Positions 7,186 to 13,521 of a DNA stretch of 24,950 nucleotides are shown here, piece after piece. The stretch spans positions 1 to 24,950 of the forward strand of contig DAOVYS010000008.1 of NCBI GenBank assembly GCA_030635485.1. Reading direction: 5' to 3'. How positions within the stretch are numbered: position 1 is the first letter of the stretch; each line of letters starts with the position of its first letter. The translations under genes and the position numbers were made by a program. The stretch is from Pseudomonadota bacterium (GTDB lineage Bacteria > Desulfobacterota > Desulfobulbia > Desulfobulbales > DAOVYS01). Below the pieces are notes generated by a model. It worked only from the letters and a program-made list of their open reading frames with translations. It did no database searches and had not been told where the DNA came from.

Positions 7186-8394
7186 CTAATTGACCACGCT
7201 TCCCATCTTGAATATCGGCAGGTACATGGAGACGACCAGCGTACCGATCATTCCTCCAAGAAAGACCATCATAAAAGGTTCGATCATTGCCGTCATATTT
7301 TCAACGGCCTGGTCAACCTCTTCGTCATAGAAATCCGCGATTTTTTCAAGCATCGTGTCCAGCGCGCCCGTGGATTCACCGACATTGATCATCTGAACCA
7401 CCATAGTTGGGAAAACCCCGGTCTCCTCCAGAGGCTCGGCAATGGTTCGCCCTTCGGAAATAGCGTCGGCCACGCGAAAAATCGAGATTTCGATAATCTT
7501 ATTGCCTGCGGTACGTCCAACCACATTCAACGCTTCCAGAATAGGCACACCACTCTGCAGCATAGTGCTCAGCGTCCTTGAAAATTTTGCAACCGCGACT
7601 TTCCTTATCAGGGGGCCGAATACAGGTAATTTCAAAAAAAGTGCATCGCCTTTGATACGCCCTTTTTCCGTTGCATATATCTTCTTGAACACAAAAATAA
7701 CAAATCCCACTCCCATGACCATGAATATAAAATTATGTTTAACAAGATTGCTCATATCCACAACCATCTGAGTGAGTGCAGGCAGTGATGCTCCGAAATC
7801 GGCAAACATGCTGTCAAAGACCGGAACGACAAATATGAGAATAACCGCAAGAATTACTATGGAGATGCAGAGACAGATAAAAGGATAGGTCAGAGCGCCT
7901 TTGACCTTTTTCTTGAGCACCATGGCCTTTTCCATGAATGTTGCCAGTCGATTCAAAATCGTGTCAAGAATACCTCCCACCTCTCCTGCATCAATCATAT
8001 TGCAGTAGAGGTTGTCAAAAATTTTTGGATGCTTTTTCATGGCATCGGCAAATGTGGCGCCGGCCTCAACATCCATCCTGACCTCAACCAGGACCTTCTT
8101 AAAGGTGATATTTTCCTGCTGGTCTCCGAGGATCTCCAGACTTTGTACAAGAGGCAGACCTGCATCAATCATAGTCGAAAGCTGCCTGGTAAAAACCACC
8201 ACATCTTTTGTCGTAACCTTTGGCTGAAAAAACGGAATATTTGCAAATATGTCCTTTGGAGCCTCCTTTACCAGGGAAGGCGTGATTCTCATCTTCTTCA
8301 AATGGCCGTGGACCGCCGCCTCGTTCGGCATATCCATCTTTCCCTTTCGCTTTTCACCGTATGAATTCTTTCCTTTCCAGATATAGAGCGGCAT
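7186..8394 (-). CDS. pilC: Type IV pilus/type II secretion inner-membrane platform protein (PilC/GspF family)
   Basis: The 402-aa protein has two T2SSF domains. The first (about 70-195) contains FTRQLSTMIDAGLPLVQSLEIL, and the second (about 270-395) contains FSRTLSTMLQSGVPILEALNVV. Three hydrophobic segments lie near 170-195, 222-240 and 375-395. PilC forms the inner-membrane platform that works with the PilB and PilT ATPases to extrude and retract the pilus. PilC and GspF cannot be fully separated by sequence alone, but the N-terminal YIWKGKNSYGEKRKGKM opening is typical of PilC. Ribosome site AAGGAG precedes the ATG. No other pilus gene is present in the window. Confidence 0.9.
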   Translation of the reverse strand: MPLYIWKGKNSYGEKRKGKMDMPNEAAVHGHLKKMRITPSLVKEAPKDIFANIPFFQPKVTTKDVVVFTRQLSTMIDAGLPLVQSLEILGDQQENITFKKVLVEVRMDVEAGATFADAMKKHPKIFDNLYCNMIDAGEVGGILDTILNRLATFMEKAMVLKKKVKGALTYPFICLCISIVILAVILIFVVPVFDSMFADFGASLPALTQMVVDMSNLVKHNFIFMVMGVGFVIFVFKKIYATEKGRIKGDALFLKLPVFGPLIRKVAVAKFSRTLSTMLQSGVPILEALNVVGRTAGNKIIEISIFRVADAISEGRTIAEPLEETGVFPTMVVQMINVGESTGALDTMLEKIADFYDEEVDQAVENMTAMIEPFMMVFLGGMIGTLVVSMYLPIFKMGSVVN

Positions 8395-8470
8395 TACCAG
8401 AACTCCTTATGAAGCAGATTTATTACGATGGAAATATATGTGGACTCCGCTTAAGACCAGAAAACACCAC

Positions 8471-8615
8471 GTAACTTCTCAATAAGTGATGGCAAAACTA
8501 CTGGATTCCCGCTAAAAACATACGGGAATGACGGACTTAAAGCTTGGATTGTCATTCCAGCATGCAGTTAGCGGGAATCCAGTTAAGGTATATTTCAATT
8601 TTCTTGCCACCACTT
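8471..8615. repeat. Nested inverted-repeat element in the pilC upstream gap
   Basis: The element starts with an 18-mer GTAACTTCTCAATAAGTG (8471-8488), which recurs elsewhere in the window. Three nested inverted pairs follow: AAGTGATGGCAA/TTGCCACCACTT (8484-8495 and 8604-8615, 11 of 12), CTGGATTCCCGCTAA/TTAGCGGGAATCCAG (8501-8515 and 8568-8582, perfect), and GGAATGAC/GTCATTCC (8525-8532 and 8551-8558). This is a REP- or MITE-like palindromic repeat without coding capacity. The rest of the 553-bp gap between pilC and the next gene is AT-rich and holds only a candidate promoter near 8804. Confidence 0.75.
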
Positions 8616-8803
8616 GAACAGACTAGACAATCCAAGCTCCGTGCCTGATTTGGAGCGCATGACAACCAGACAATTTCACGAACAGAATCATATTACGATG
8701 ATATATCAATATCCTTTAAAAAACAATAGGCTGTAATCTAAATTGAATGATTTTATTCAAAACCGAAGAATCGTCCAAGTAAGGAAACCAGAAATGTTTT
8801 TTG

Positions 8804-8832
8804 TTGACAACGAGACGCTTTTCATTTAAAAA
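8804..8832 (+). promoter_or_regulatory. Candidate sigma-70 promoter for the PxxKW gene
   Basis: A perfect -35 box TTGACA (8804-8809) is followed after 17 bp by TAAAAA (8827-8832), which matches four of six -10 positions. The start codon is 115 bp further on, so the 5' leader would be about 105 nt. This is prediction from sequence only. Confidence 0.4.
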
Positions 8833-8947
8833 GATCTGTTTTTATTTATGATTCCATCATTCACGGGAAATACCGATATCACTATTAACGATTACAAGCC
8901 AAATGGTCGTGATTTGGATGTAGACTTTAATTTGGGAGGATCCAAGT

Positions 8948-9232
8948 ATGGCGAAAGCTAAGAAAAAACAGATCAGTGAAGACACGCTGCAGGCGGCAAA
9001 AGAGAAATTCGCAAGTGGTTATTTCAAACCTGTTGTTGAAAAATGTGAAGGATGTGACAGGACTGTTGCCTTTGGCGATGCAACATATTGCGGCACATAC
9101 GCTTTCCCGGACACAAAATGGAAAGCGGGAATCTGCAATTTTGCAAGTCATGTAAAACCTGAAATCTCGACCTCAAAGGTCAAGATCAACCCGCTCAAGG
9201 CATCCAAAAGGGCAATGGCCGGAAGAAAATAA
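8948..9232 (+). CDS. PxxKW family cysteine-rich small protein
   Basis: This 94-aa protein has the pattern C33-x2-C36, C48 and C63, plus the motif PDTKW at residues 54-58 that names the PxxKW family of small proteins known mainly from Desulfobacterota. The four cysteines and nearby H68 suggest a metal or Fe-S site, but no biochemical role is established for the family as far as I know. Both ends are lysine-rich (MAKAKKK at the start, KASKRAMAGRK at the end), which could favour nucleic-acid or phosphate binding; that is inference. There is no signal peptide. A strong GGAGG ribosome site lies 6 nt upstream of the ATG. It is monocistronic, with its own hairpin downstream. Confidence 0.85.
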   Translation: MAKAKKKQISEDTLQAAKEKFASGYFKPVVEKCEGCDRTVAFGDATYCGTYAFPDTKWKAGICNFASHVKPEISTSKVKINPLKASKRAMAGRK

Positions 9233-9237
9233 AATAT

Positions 9238-9268
9238 ATGCGCCTGAGCCGTTCGACTTCAGGCGCAT
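9238..9268 (+). terminator. Hairpin after the PxxKW gene, possible terminator
   Basis: Perfect 10-bp arms ATGCGCCTGA and TCAGGCGCAT enclose an 11-nt loop, 5 bp after the stop codon. The following bases (AGTAAATATT) are AT-rich but not a true T-tract on plus, so termination would be weak. On the minus strand a T-rich stretch follows (TATATTTTATTTT), so the hairpin may serve the convergent gene at 9356 as well. Confidence 0.55.
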
Positions 9269-9269
9269 A

Positions 9270-9333
9270 GTAAATATTCGGCGTGATGCCGGAAAATAGC
9301 TAGAACCACAAAATTGTAAATATTTGGCAGCGC
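9270..9333 (+). repeat. 64-bp dispersed repeat, copy 1
   Basis: The unit starts with GTAAATATTCGGC, contains ATGCCGGAAAATAGCTAG, and ends with a second, direct and slightly diverged copy GTAAATATTTGGCAGCGC. The same 64-bp unit recurs at 10951-11014 with a few substitutions. It lies in the convergent gap between the PxxKW and DUF5610-like genes. The first 12 bases equal the terminal sequence of the MITE-like elements at 3928 and 18047. Confidence 0.85.
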
Positions 9334-9355
9334 ATATATCAACTTCCCATCGATT

Positions 9356-9901
9356 TCAGACAGTCAAATCAACCGGTGTGCCTCCGAGTTCTCTGATCCG
9401 ATCGTCAATCATAGACAAGGCCTTATCAAGTGTTTTGTAACTTATATCAGGAAGTTGCCCTCCCCAAAGCTTTTCCGCCTCCTGAAAGCCGCGAACAATT
9501 CCTTCGCGTCCTTTTTTAAGTTTTTCCAGATCATCACCAGCGCCTTTGAGTACAAATTCGGCCAGGCGCCGGGATGTCTTGTTCACACCAAAATAACCAT
9601 TCTCACTGACGAGTTCCGTGGCCTCTTCCCGGGTCAGCTCTGAAATGGGCTTGTTGTTATGGCGCAATTTAGAAAAATCAAAACCGTCCAGCTCAAAAAA
9701 CTGCTCAACCCCGGCCTGTTTATCAAAATCAACTCTTGATTTAAGTGTGACCTCAGTCCGAAATTCAATAAGCCGGCTCTCCTGAAACTTAAATTCCTCT
9801 ATAATAGCATCAGATCTACCACTCTCAACAGAACTGTTGGAGTAAAACAAGGAACTTTCCCGCACCTCTCTATATGCAACCGCACACGTTCCGATTTCCA
9901 T
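9356..9901 (-). CDS. DUF5610-like hypothetical protein
   Basis: This 181-aa soluble protein has no signal peptide or membrane segment. The C-terminal half (about 95-175) reads YFGVNKTSRRLAEFVLKGAG, then GREGIVRGFQEAEKLWGG, then ISYKTLDKALSMIDDRI. This resembles the DUF5610 domain as I remember it, seen in proteins sometimes labelled hydrogenase-4 component G-like; the match is from memory. The N-terminal half (FKFQESRLIEFRTEVTLKSRVDF) is charged and shows no motif I recognise. The function is unknown. A run of eight G stands 3 nt upstream of the ATG and must act as the ribosome site. It converges on the PxxKW gene and has no close operon partner. Confidence 0.7.
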   Translation of the reverse strand: MEIGTCAVAYREVRESSLFYSNSSVESGRSDAIIEEFKFQESRLIEFRTEVTLKSRVDFDKQAGVEQFFELDGFDFSKLRHNNKPISELTREEATELVSENGYFGVNKTSRRLAEFVLKGAGDDLEKLKKGREGIVRGFQEAEKLWGGQLPDISYKTLDKALSMIDDRIRELGGTPVDLTV

Positions 9902-9904
9902 TTT

Positions 9905-9912
9905 CCCCCCCC
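9905..9912 (-). promoter_or_regulatory. G8 homopolymer acting as ribosome binding site
   Basis: On the minus strand eight consecutive G residues lie 3 nt before the ATG of the DUF5610-like gene (9901). There is no other purine-rich Shine-Dalgarno sequence. Homopolymer G runs are prone to slippage, so copy-number change could alter spacing and translation. That consequence is inference. Confidence 0.5.
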
Positions 9913-10143
9913 GTTTTCTTTACTGTTTTATCACGGCTTCCCCACGATCCATGACAACAAATTTCAAAACTCATATGTATCATATTCATTATCGACACAA
10001 TCGGTGGAAAAGTTGAGTCCGGCGAGAAAAAAGAGCTGAAACAAATGATATATCAGTGAGTTACGAACAGAAAAAAGTAAGTTCTCTATAAGTGTGGGTG
10101 AAATGATATCCGTTCACGGATGACCTTTTCTTCTCTCTTATAT

Positions 10144-10434
10144 CAGCCCTGAAAGGGCGTTATTCAATAGCCCGGGGTCAGCGCGTAGCGCGCAGCCCCG
10201 GGTAGTGAAAGTACCAAACGATAAGCCCTGTAAGGGCGATATAAAGATGCGGGACATACATCGACGCTCATTTTGTACCGCCCCTTCAGGGCTTGACAAG
10301 AGGTGGTCTTTTTACCCAGGGTTCCGCTTCGCTGCACCCTGGGCTGTCGAATACCGCCCTTTCAGGGCTGAGATGAAAGAAAAAAAATCATTCTGGAACG
10401 GATACAGTTTCACCTGCACTTATTGAGAAGTTAC
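10144..10434. repeat. REP-like cluster with GCCCTGAAAGGGC units and two GC-rich hairpins
   Basis: Four copies of a 13-14-bp palindromic unit (GCCCTGAAAGGGCG or its inverse, with minor changes) lie near 10146, 10224, 10279 and 10355. The two outer intervals each hold a hairpin: CCCGGGG to CCCCGGG (10171-10202) and CCCAGGGT to ACCCTGGG (10315-10343). The right end is the inverse of the 18-mer GTAACTTCTCAATAAGTG (10417-10434). Its right part is repeated, inverted, at 24765-24950. It fills most of the 627-bp gap between the DUF5610-like and PilZ genes. The remainder of that gap (9913-10143 and 10435-10528) shows no gene or clear signal. Confidence 0.85.
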
Positions 10435-10528
10435 TAGAAAAAGAAATATAATGGAGGAAAAGTCAACAACCACCTGAAGACGGTGATTTCAACCTTTTAT
10501 TGAGACTAATATAAAGACCAACAAAAAA

Positions 10529-10909
10529 TTACTGGCTGATATGAACGATGTTTTTTGAAACAAATTCATCCAGTTCTTTGAGTTGTTGTTGCGAGAGATC
10601 ATAGAATTTCATGCTGCAGTGTCTCATTATGACGAAACTAAACCCTAAACTAGGCCTGGCAGATCGATCCTGAACAATAACAACAGGCAGAGAATCGATA
10701 CAGATGCCGTCATTAATATCAACAAGGGAGACGATTCCATTCGAACTGACCCGGTAGCTTCCATCAAGGTATGTAAAAGAAAGTCCGCTCATACTGATAT
10801 CACCTATCTGCCCGATAGCATCTCCCATTAAGGCCATAACACCATCTTTCACCTTCATCCGGACACTCGCTCTTCTTTCTGTTTCTTTGCAGTAACGGGG
10901 CAAAATCAC
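10529..10909 (-). CDS. PilZ domain protein, probable cyclic-di-GMP receptor
   Basis: This 126-aa single-domain protein carries both c-di-GMP-binding signatures of PilZ. The first is the RxxxR motif in ERRASVRM (R13, R17), and the second is DxSxxG in GDISMSGLSF (D37, S39, G42). PilZ domains change the activity of partners in motility, pili or exopolysaccharide when c-di-GMP is bound. The partner here is unknown; a pilus gene lies only 2 kb away, but in a separate unit. The frame opens with GTG at 10909, where GAGG is only 1-2 nt away. A TTG at 10903 would have ideal spacing from GAGG, so translation may really start there. No signal peptide is seen. Confidence 0.85.
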   Translation of the reverse strand: MILPRYCKETERRASVRMKVKDGVMALMGDAIGQIGDISMSGLSFTYLDGSYRVSSNGIVSLVDINDGICIDSLPVVIVQDRSARPSLGFSFVIMRHCSMKFYDLSQQQLKELDEFVSKNIVHISQ

Positions 10910-10950
10910 ACCTCAAACAAATTCCGACAAGCTCTCGACAATTCCACACA

Positions 10951-11014
10951 GTAAATATTCGGCTTTATGCCGGAAAATAGCTAGAACCACCAAATTGTAA
11001 ATGTTCGGCAGCGC
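10951..11014 (+). repeat. 64-bp dispersed repeat, copy 2
   Basis: Same unit and orientation as 9270-9333: GTAAATATTCGGC at the start, TGCCGGAAAATAGCTAGAAC in the centre, and GTAAATGTTCGGCAGCGC at the end. It lies about 40 bp upstream of the PilZ gene on the far side of its start, so it may overlap that gene's promoter. The surrounding 383-bp gap (10910-11292) otherwise holds AT-rich sequence and two strong palindromes, with no gene. Confidence 0.85.
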
Positions 11015-11106
11015 TTCACAAAGGGCGTTATCCAAGTAAACTCAAGGAGTTAAACCCAGCAACACACAATACATAATATTATACCGCAGTAATCAAAAAA
11101 TGAAAA

Positions 11107-11146
11107 TAAGTACAAGTACTTACATTTTGGTAAGTACTTGTACTTA
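11107..11146. repeat. Perfect 17-bp inverted repeat of AAGTAC motifs
   Basis: Arms TAAGTACAAGTACTTAC (11107-11123) and its exact inverse (11130-11146) enclose the 6-nt loop ATTTTG. Each arm itself contains two AAGTAC/GTACTT motifs, so the site is internally symmetrical. On the minus strand it is followed by TTTTCATTTTTT, so it could be a second terminator after the response regulator gene. Alternatively it is an operator-like site. Confidence 0.7.
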
Positions 11147-11253
11147 CATGAAATGATTTTATTCTTATAAAACGGGGACTTAAAGTGAGAAAAAAACTGG
11201 AAAAAAAATGTGAAAAAATGTGGATTTTTTTAAAAAAAAATGAAAAACAGGCT

Positions 11254-11304
11254 GTAGGATCGTAACCGATCACAGGCGGTCCCTGTGATCGGTTACGATC
11301 CTAC
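11254..11304 (-). terminator. Perfect 23-bp hairpin overlapping the response regulator stop codon
   Basis: The arms at 11254-11276 and 11282-11304 are perfectly complementary (23 bp each, beginning GTAGGATCG and ending CGATCCTAC) with a 5-nt loop CGGTC. On the minus strand the stem is followed by GCCTG and then a long T-rich run, so it should act as a strong terminator. The last codons and the TAA of the LuxR-type gene lie inside the first arm, suggesting that a palindromic repeat invaded the 3' end. Confidence 0.8.
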
Positions 11305-11991
11305 CCAGTGCTCGGGATCAATGATTCCGATCTTTGTTGCAAATTTGACCAATTCCACCCGATTTTTTATACCGAGTTTACGACCGACTCTATAGCGATA
11401 CACGCCCACTGTTCTCGGGCCGATCTCCAAATCTTCCGCAATCTCCTTGGTTGTGTAACCCTTGACAACCATCCTGAAAACGTATTGTTCACGTTCCGTC
11501 AGCAGGTCATACCTGCTGATATCGATCGGCGCCTCCTTTGTCAGACCTTCCATACGACGATCAAGGACCTGTTTGTTAATATCCGGGCTAAGATAATATT
11601 GTCCATCACGTACAGCCCGCACTGCTTCAACCAGATCAATTCCACGGCCCGTTTTAAGCACATAACCCATGGCCCCATGCTGCAACGCCTCGTCCGCATA
11701 GTCGGCCCGTTCATACATTGTATGCATAATAATCTTAGTTGAAGGGAGTCGTGACCGGATTTTCTCCACAAGCTTTAAACCGGAAGGCCGCACCTCCTCT
11801 TCTATGGATTTTTCCATTCTGATGTCAAGCACCACTACGTCGGGCTTCTTTTTCAACGCAACTTTCAGGCCCTCTTTTGCATTAGCCGCCTGTCCAACTA
11901 TTTTCATGTCGTCCTGACGGCTGATCAGACCGGCCACCCCTTCCCTTAGCAACTCATGATCGTCTACAACAAGAACCCTGGTCTTTTTCAT
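11293..11991 (-). CDS. NarL/FixJ-type response regulator (REC + LuxR HTH)
   Basis: Residues 1-125 form a receiver domain: acidic pair D10/D11, phospho-acceptor D56 in VVVLDIRM, T91 and K113 (YVLKTG). Residues about 160-225 form a LuxR-type helix-turn-helix (LTEREQYVFRMVVKGYTTKEIAEDLEIGPRTVGVYRYRVGRKLGI). It probably acts as a DNA-binding activator once phosphorylated. Compared with usual receivers, an extra stretch of about eight residues (KSIEEEVR) sits after the phospho-acceptor loop, where MPGMDG is normal. The likely kinase is the receiver-HisKA_3 protein encoded upstream, because HisKA_3 kinases normally pair with NarL-type regulators. The last residues VGS come from a hairpin repeat. 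No strong ribosome site was found. Confidence 0.92.
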   Translation of the reverse strand: MKKTRVLVVDDHELLREGVAGLISRQDDMKIVGQAANAKEGLKVALKKKPDVVVLDIRMEKSIEEEVRPSGLKLVEKIRSRLPSTKIIMHTMYERADYADEALQHGAMGYVLKTGRGIDLVEAVRAVRDGQYYLSPDINKQVLDRRMEGLTKEAPIDISRYDLLTEREQYVFRMVVKGYTTKEIAEDLEIGPRTVGVYRYRVGRKLGIKNRVELVKFATKIGIIDPEHWVGS

Positions 11992-12045
11992 ATCGTTACT
12001 ATCAGTTTTAAACCGTGTAACCGTTCACCAGGGGTACGAACTTAC

Positions 12046-12177
12046 GGGCACCCCCGGCATATAAGCGTTTTGCCAGTGCCCCAAGCTTATGTGCGCCCGA
12101 AGGAAGTGCCCTTGGAATGCGATGCCACACTATATCACTTGCCATGATCATACCCCAAGGGCACTTCCTTCGGGCGC
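12046..12177. repeat. Long inverted repeat between the two-component genes
   Basis: Perfect 23-bp arms (12093-12115, starting GCGCCCGAAGG, and 12155-12177) flank a 39-nt loop. Next to them lies a smaller hairpin, GGGCAC (12046-12051) with GTGCCC (12076-12081) and an inner GGCA/TGCC. Together they fill most of the 214-bp gap between the receiver-kinase gene and the response regulator gene. No T-tract follows, so this is more likely a repeat or an RNA-processing structure than a terminator. Confidence 0.75.
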
Positions 12178-12205
12178 GTGCAGATGGGGTGCTGGTGAAT
12201 GCTTA

Positions 12206-13357
12206 CTAAACCGTAACCTCGGCCTTGACCATAGTCCCTTTTCCATCTGCGGACCTTATTGTAAGCGTCCCATCAACAGAGGCCACACGTTCCTGCATAA
12301 TCATAAGACCGATTCCCATCCCGTTTCCATTTCCTGATTGCGCCAACCTGTCTTTAGCCGGGTCAAATCCCTTTCCGTCGTCCTTGACTACCAGGATCAC
12401 GCTGGGCTGGCAGAATGTCATCAATACAGTTACATTCCCGGCATTCGAGTGCTTGACTATGTTGTTCATACATTCCTGAAAGACCCGGTATAGTATGATC
12501 TGCACATTGGGCTGCAGTTCCTTCATCATCCCGGCCACATTGAAATCAACCAGAATGTCCTTATGACGAGCCATAACCCCCTGGATAGAAGCCTTGATGG
12601 CAGGGGCCAGCCCCTGGAAATCGAGTGTTTCAGGTCGCAACTCGGATATTATCCGCCTGGCCGATTCTCCCAACCGATCAATTAACACATCAATATCCTC
12701 AAACAGCACGCCGTGCTCTCGATCACCTTCTCCTATCCCACTCTTCAAAGCCTCAAGACTGTACCGAATAGCCGGCAAAATCTGACCGAACTCATCATGC
12801 ATGTCCTGGGCGACTCTTGCCCGTTCATCCTCAACCAGTTTGACCACCCGTTTTGAAAGAATACCAATCTTTTCCTCGGCCTTCTCACGTCTCATCATAT
12901 CTGTGATCAGCCTTGCGTTAACAGCCTGAAGATTGGCATTATGCTTAGCCAGTTCCCGCATCAGACACCTGTTCTCCGAATTGAGAGCATACATCTCAAC
13001 GGCCCGCATGAGCATAATTCGCAGCTCTTTCTCATTCCATGGCTTCAGGATATAATTATAGACACGGCCCCGGTTGACTGCATCGATTATGTCGGTTTCA
13101 TTTAAAAATGCGGTGAGAATAATCCGAGCCGGGTCAGGATCGAGTTCAAAGATCCTTTCAAGTAATTCAACACCTGTCCCCTCCGGCATCCTCTGGTCTG
13201 CAACAACAACACCAATACCCTGTTCCTTTTGAAAGATATCCAGCGCTTCGTCCATGCAAGAGGCGGTGAGAATATCAAACTCCCTGCCAAAAGCAGCACG
13301 GAAAGTAATCAGATTCACATCCTCATCATCAACATAGAGACATCTTGCCTTTTCCAT
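12206..13357 (-). CDS. Receiver-histidine kinase hybrid (REC + HisKA_3 + HATPase)
   Basis: The 383-aa soluble protein starts with a receiver domain (D10/D11, phospho-acceptor D54 in VVVADQRMPEGTG, T82, K105). A coiled-coil linker (about 120-175) follows, then a HisKA_3 dimerisation domain with the phospho-accepting H187 in RVAQDMHDEFGQ. An HATPase_c domain completes it: N-box QECMNNIVKHSNAGN, then DDGKGFDP and GMGIGLMIMQERV. There is no membrane segment, so its input is probably phosphate on D54, supplied by the membrane kinase encoded upstream. Its HisKA_3 type predicts transfer to the NarL-like regulator encoded downstream. Such REC-first kinases are known. All catalytic residues are visible, and an AGGA ribosome site lies about 11 nt upstream of the ATG. 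Confidence 0.9.
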   Translation of the reverse strand: MEKARCLYVDDEDVNLITFRAAFGREFDILTASCMDEALDIFQKEQGIGVVVADQRMPEGTGVELLERIFELDPDPARIILTAFLNETDIIDAVNRGRVYNYILKPWNEKELRIMLMRAVEMYALNSENRCLMRELAKHNANLQAVNARLITDMMRREKAEEKIGILSKRVVKLVEDERARVAQDMHDEFGQILPAIRYSLEALKSGIGEGDREHGVLFEDIDVLIDRLGESARRIISELRPETLDFQGLAPAIKASIQGVMARHKDILVDFNVAGMMKELQPNVQIILYRVFQECMNNIVKHSNAGNVTVLMTFCQPSVILVVKDDGKGFDPAKDRLAQSGNGNGMGIGLMIMQERVASVDGTLTIRSADGKGTMVKAEVTV

Positions 13358-13414
13358 TGAATATGTCGTCCTGATTTAACAGATCCGTAAAGCGCCAAAA
13401 ACAGTTAAGCGCAT

Positions 13415-13457
13415 AAGGGCTCGCTCAAAAAATAAATTCATCTTTGAGCGAGCCCTT
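13415..13457. repeat. Perfect 15-bp inverted repeat between kinase genes
   Basis: Arms AAGGGCTCGCTCAAA and TTTGAGCGAGCCCTT enclose a 13-nt AT-rich loop. It lies 65 bp beyond the membrane kinase stop and 58 bp before the next gene. There is no T-tract after the stem on either strand, so it could be an intrinsic pause, an mRNA-stabilising hairpin or a repeat. Confidence 0.75.
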
Positions 13458-13521
13458 GACTGATAAACGAAATGGCGTCGCAAAAATCGCGAGATAATTT
13501 AGCAGCCGGCTGCGGACCCTT

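Noticed and set aside
10205..10426. 73-codon frame inside the REP-like cluster
   Set aside because: It lies fully within palindromic repeats; the repeat structure explains the sequence.
10144..10434. Possible CRISPR array because a short unit recurs four times
   Set aside because: The units are 13-14 bp, alternate in orientation and have unequal spacing with hairpins between them; there are no regular spacers or cas genes.
11079..11273. 64-codon Phe/Ser-rich minus-strand frame
   Set aside because: It comes from AT-rich low-complexity DNA and two palindromes, with no ribosome site or known motif.
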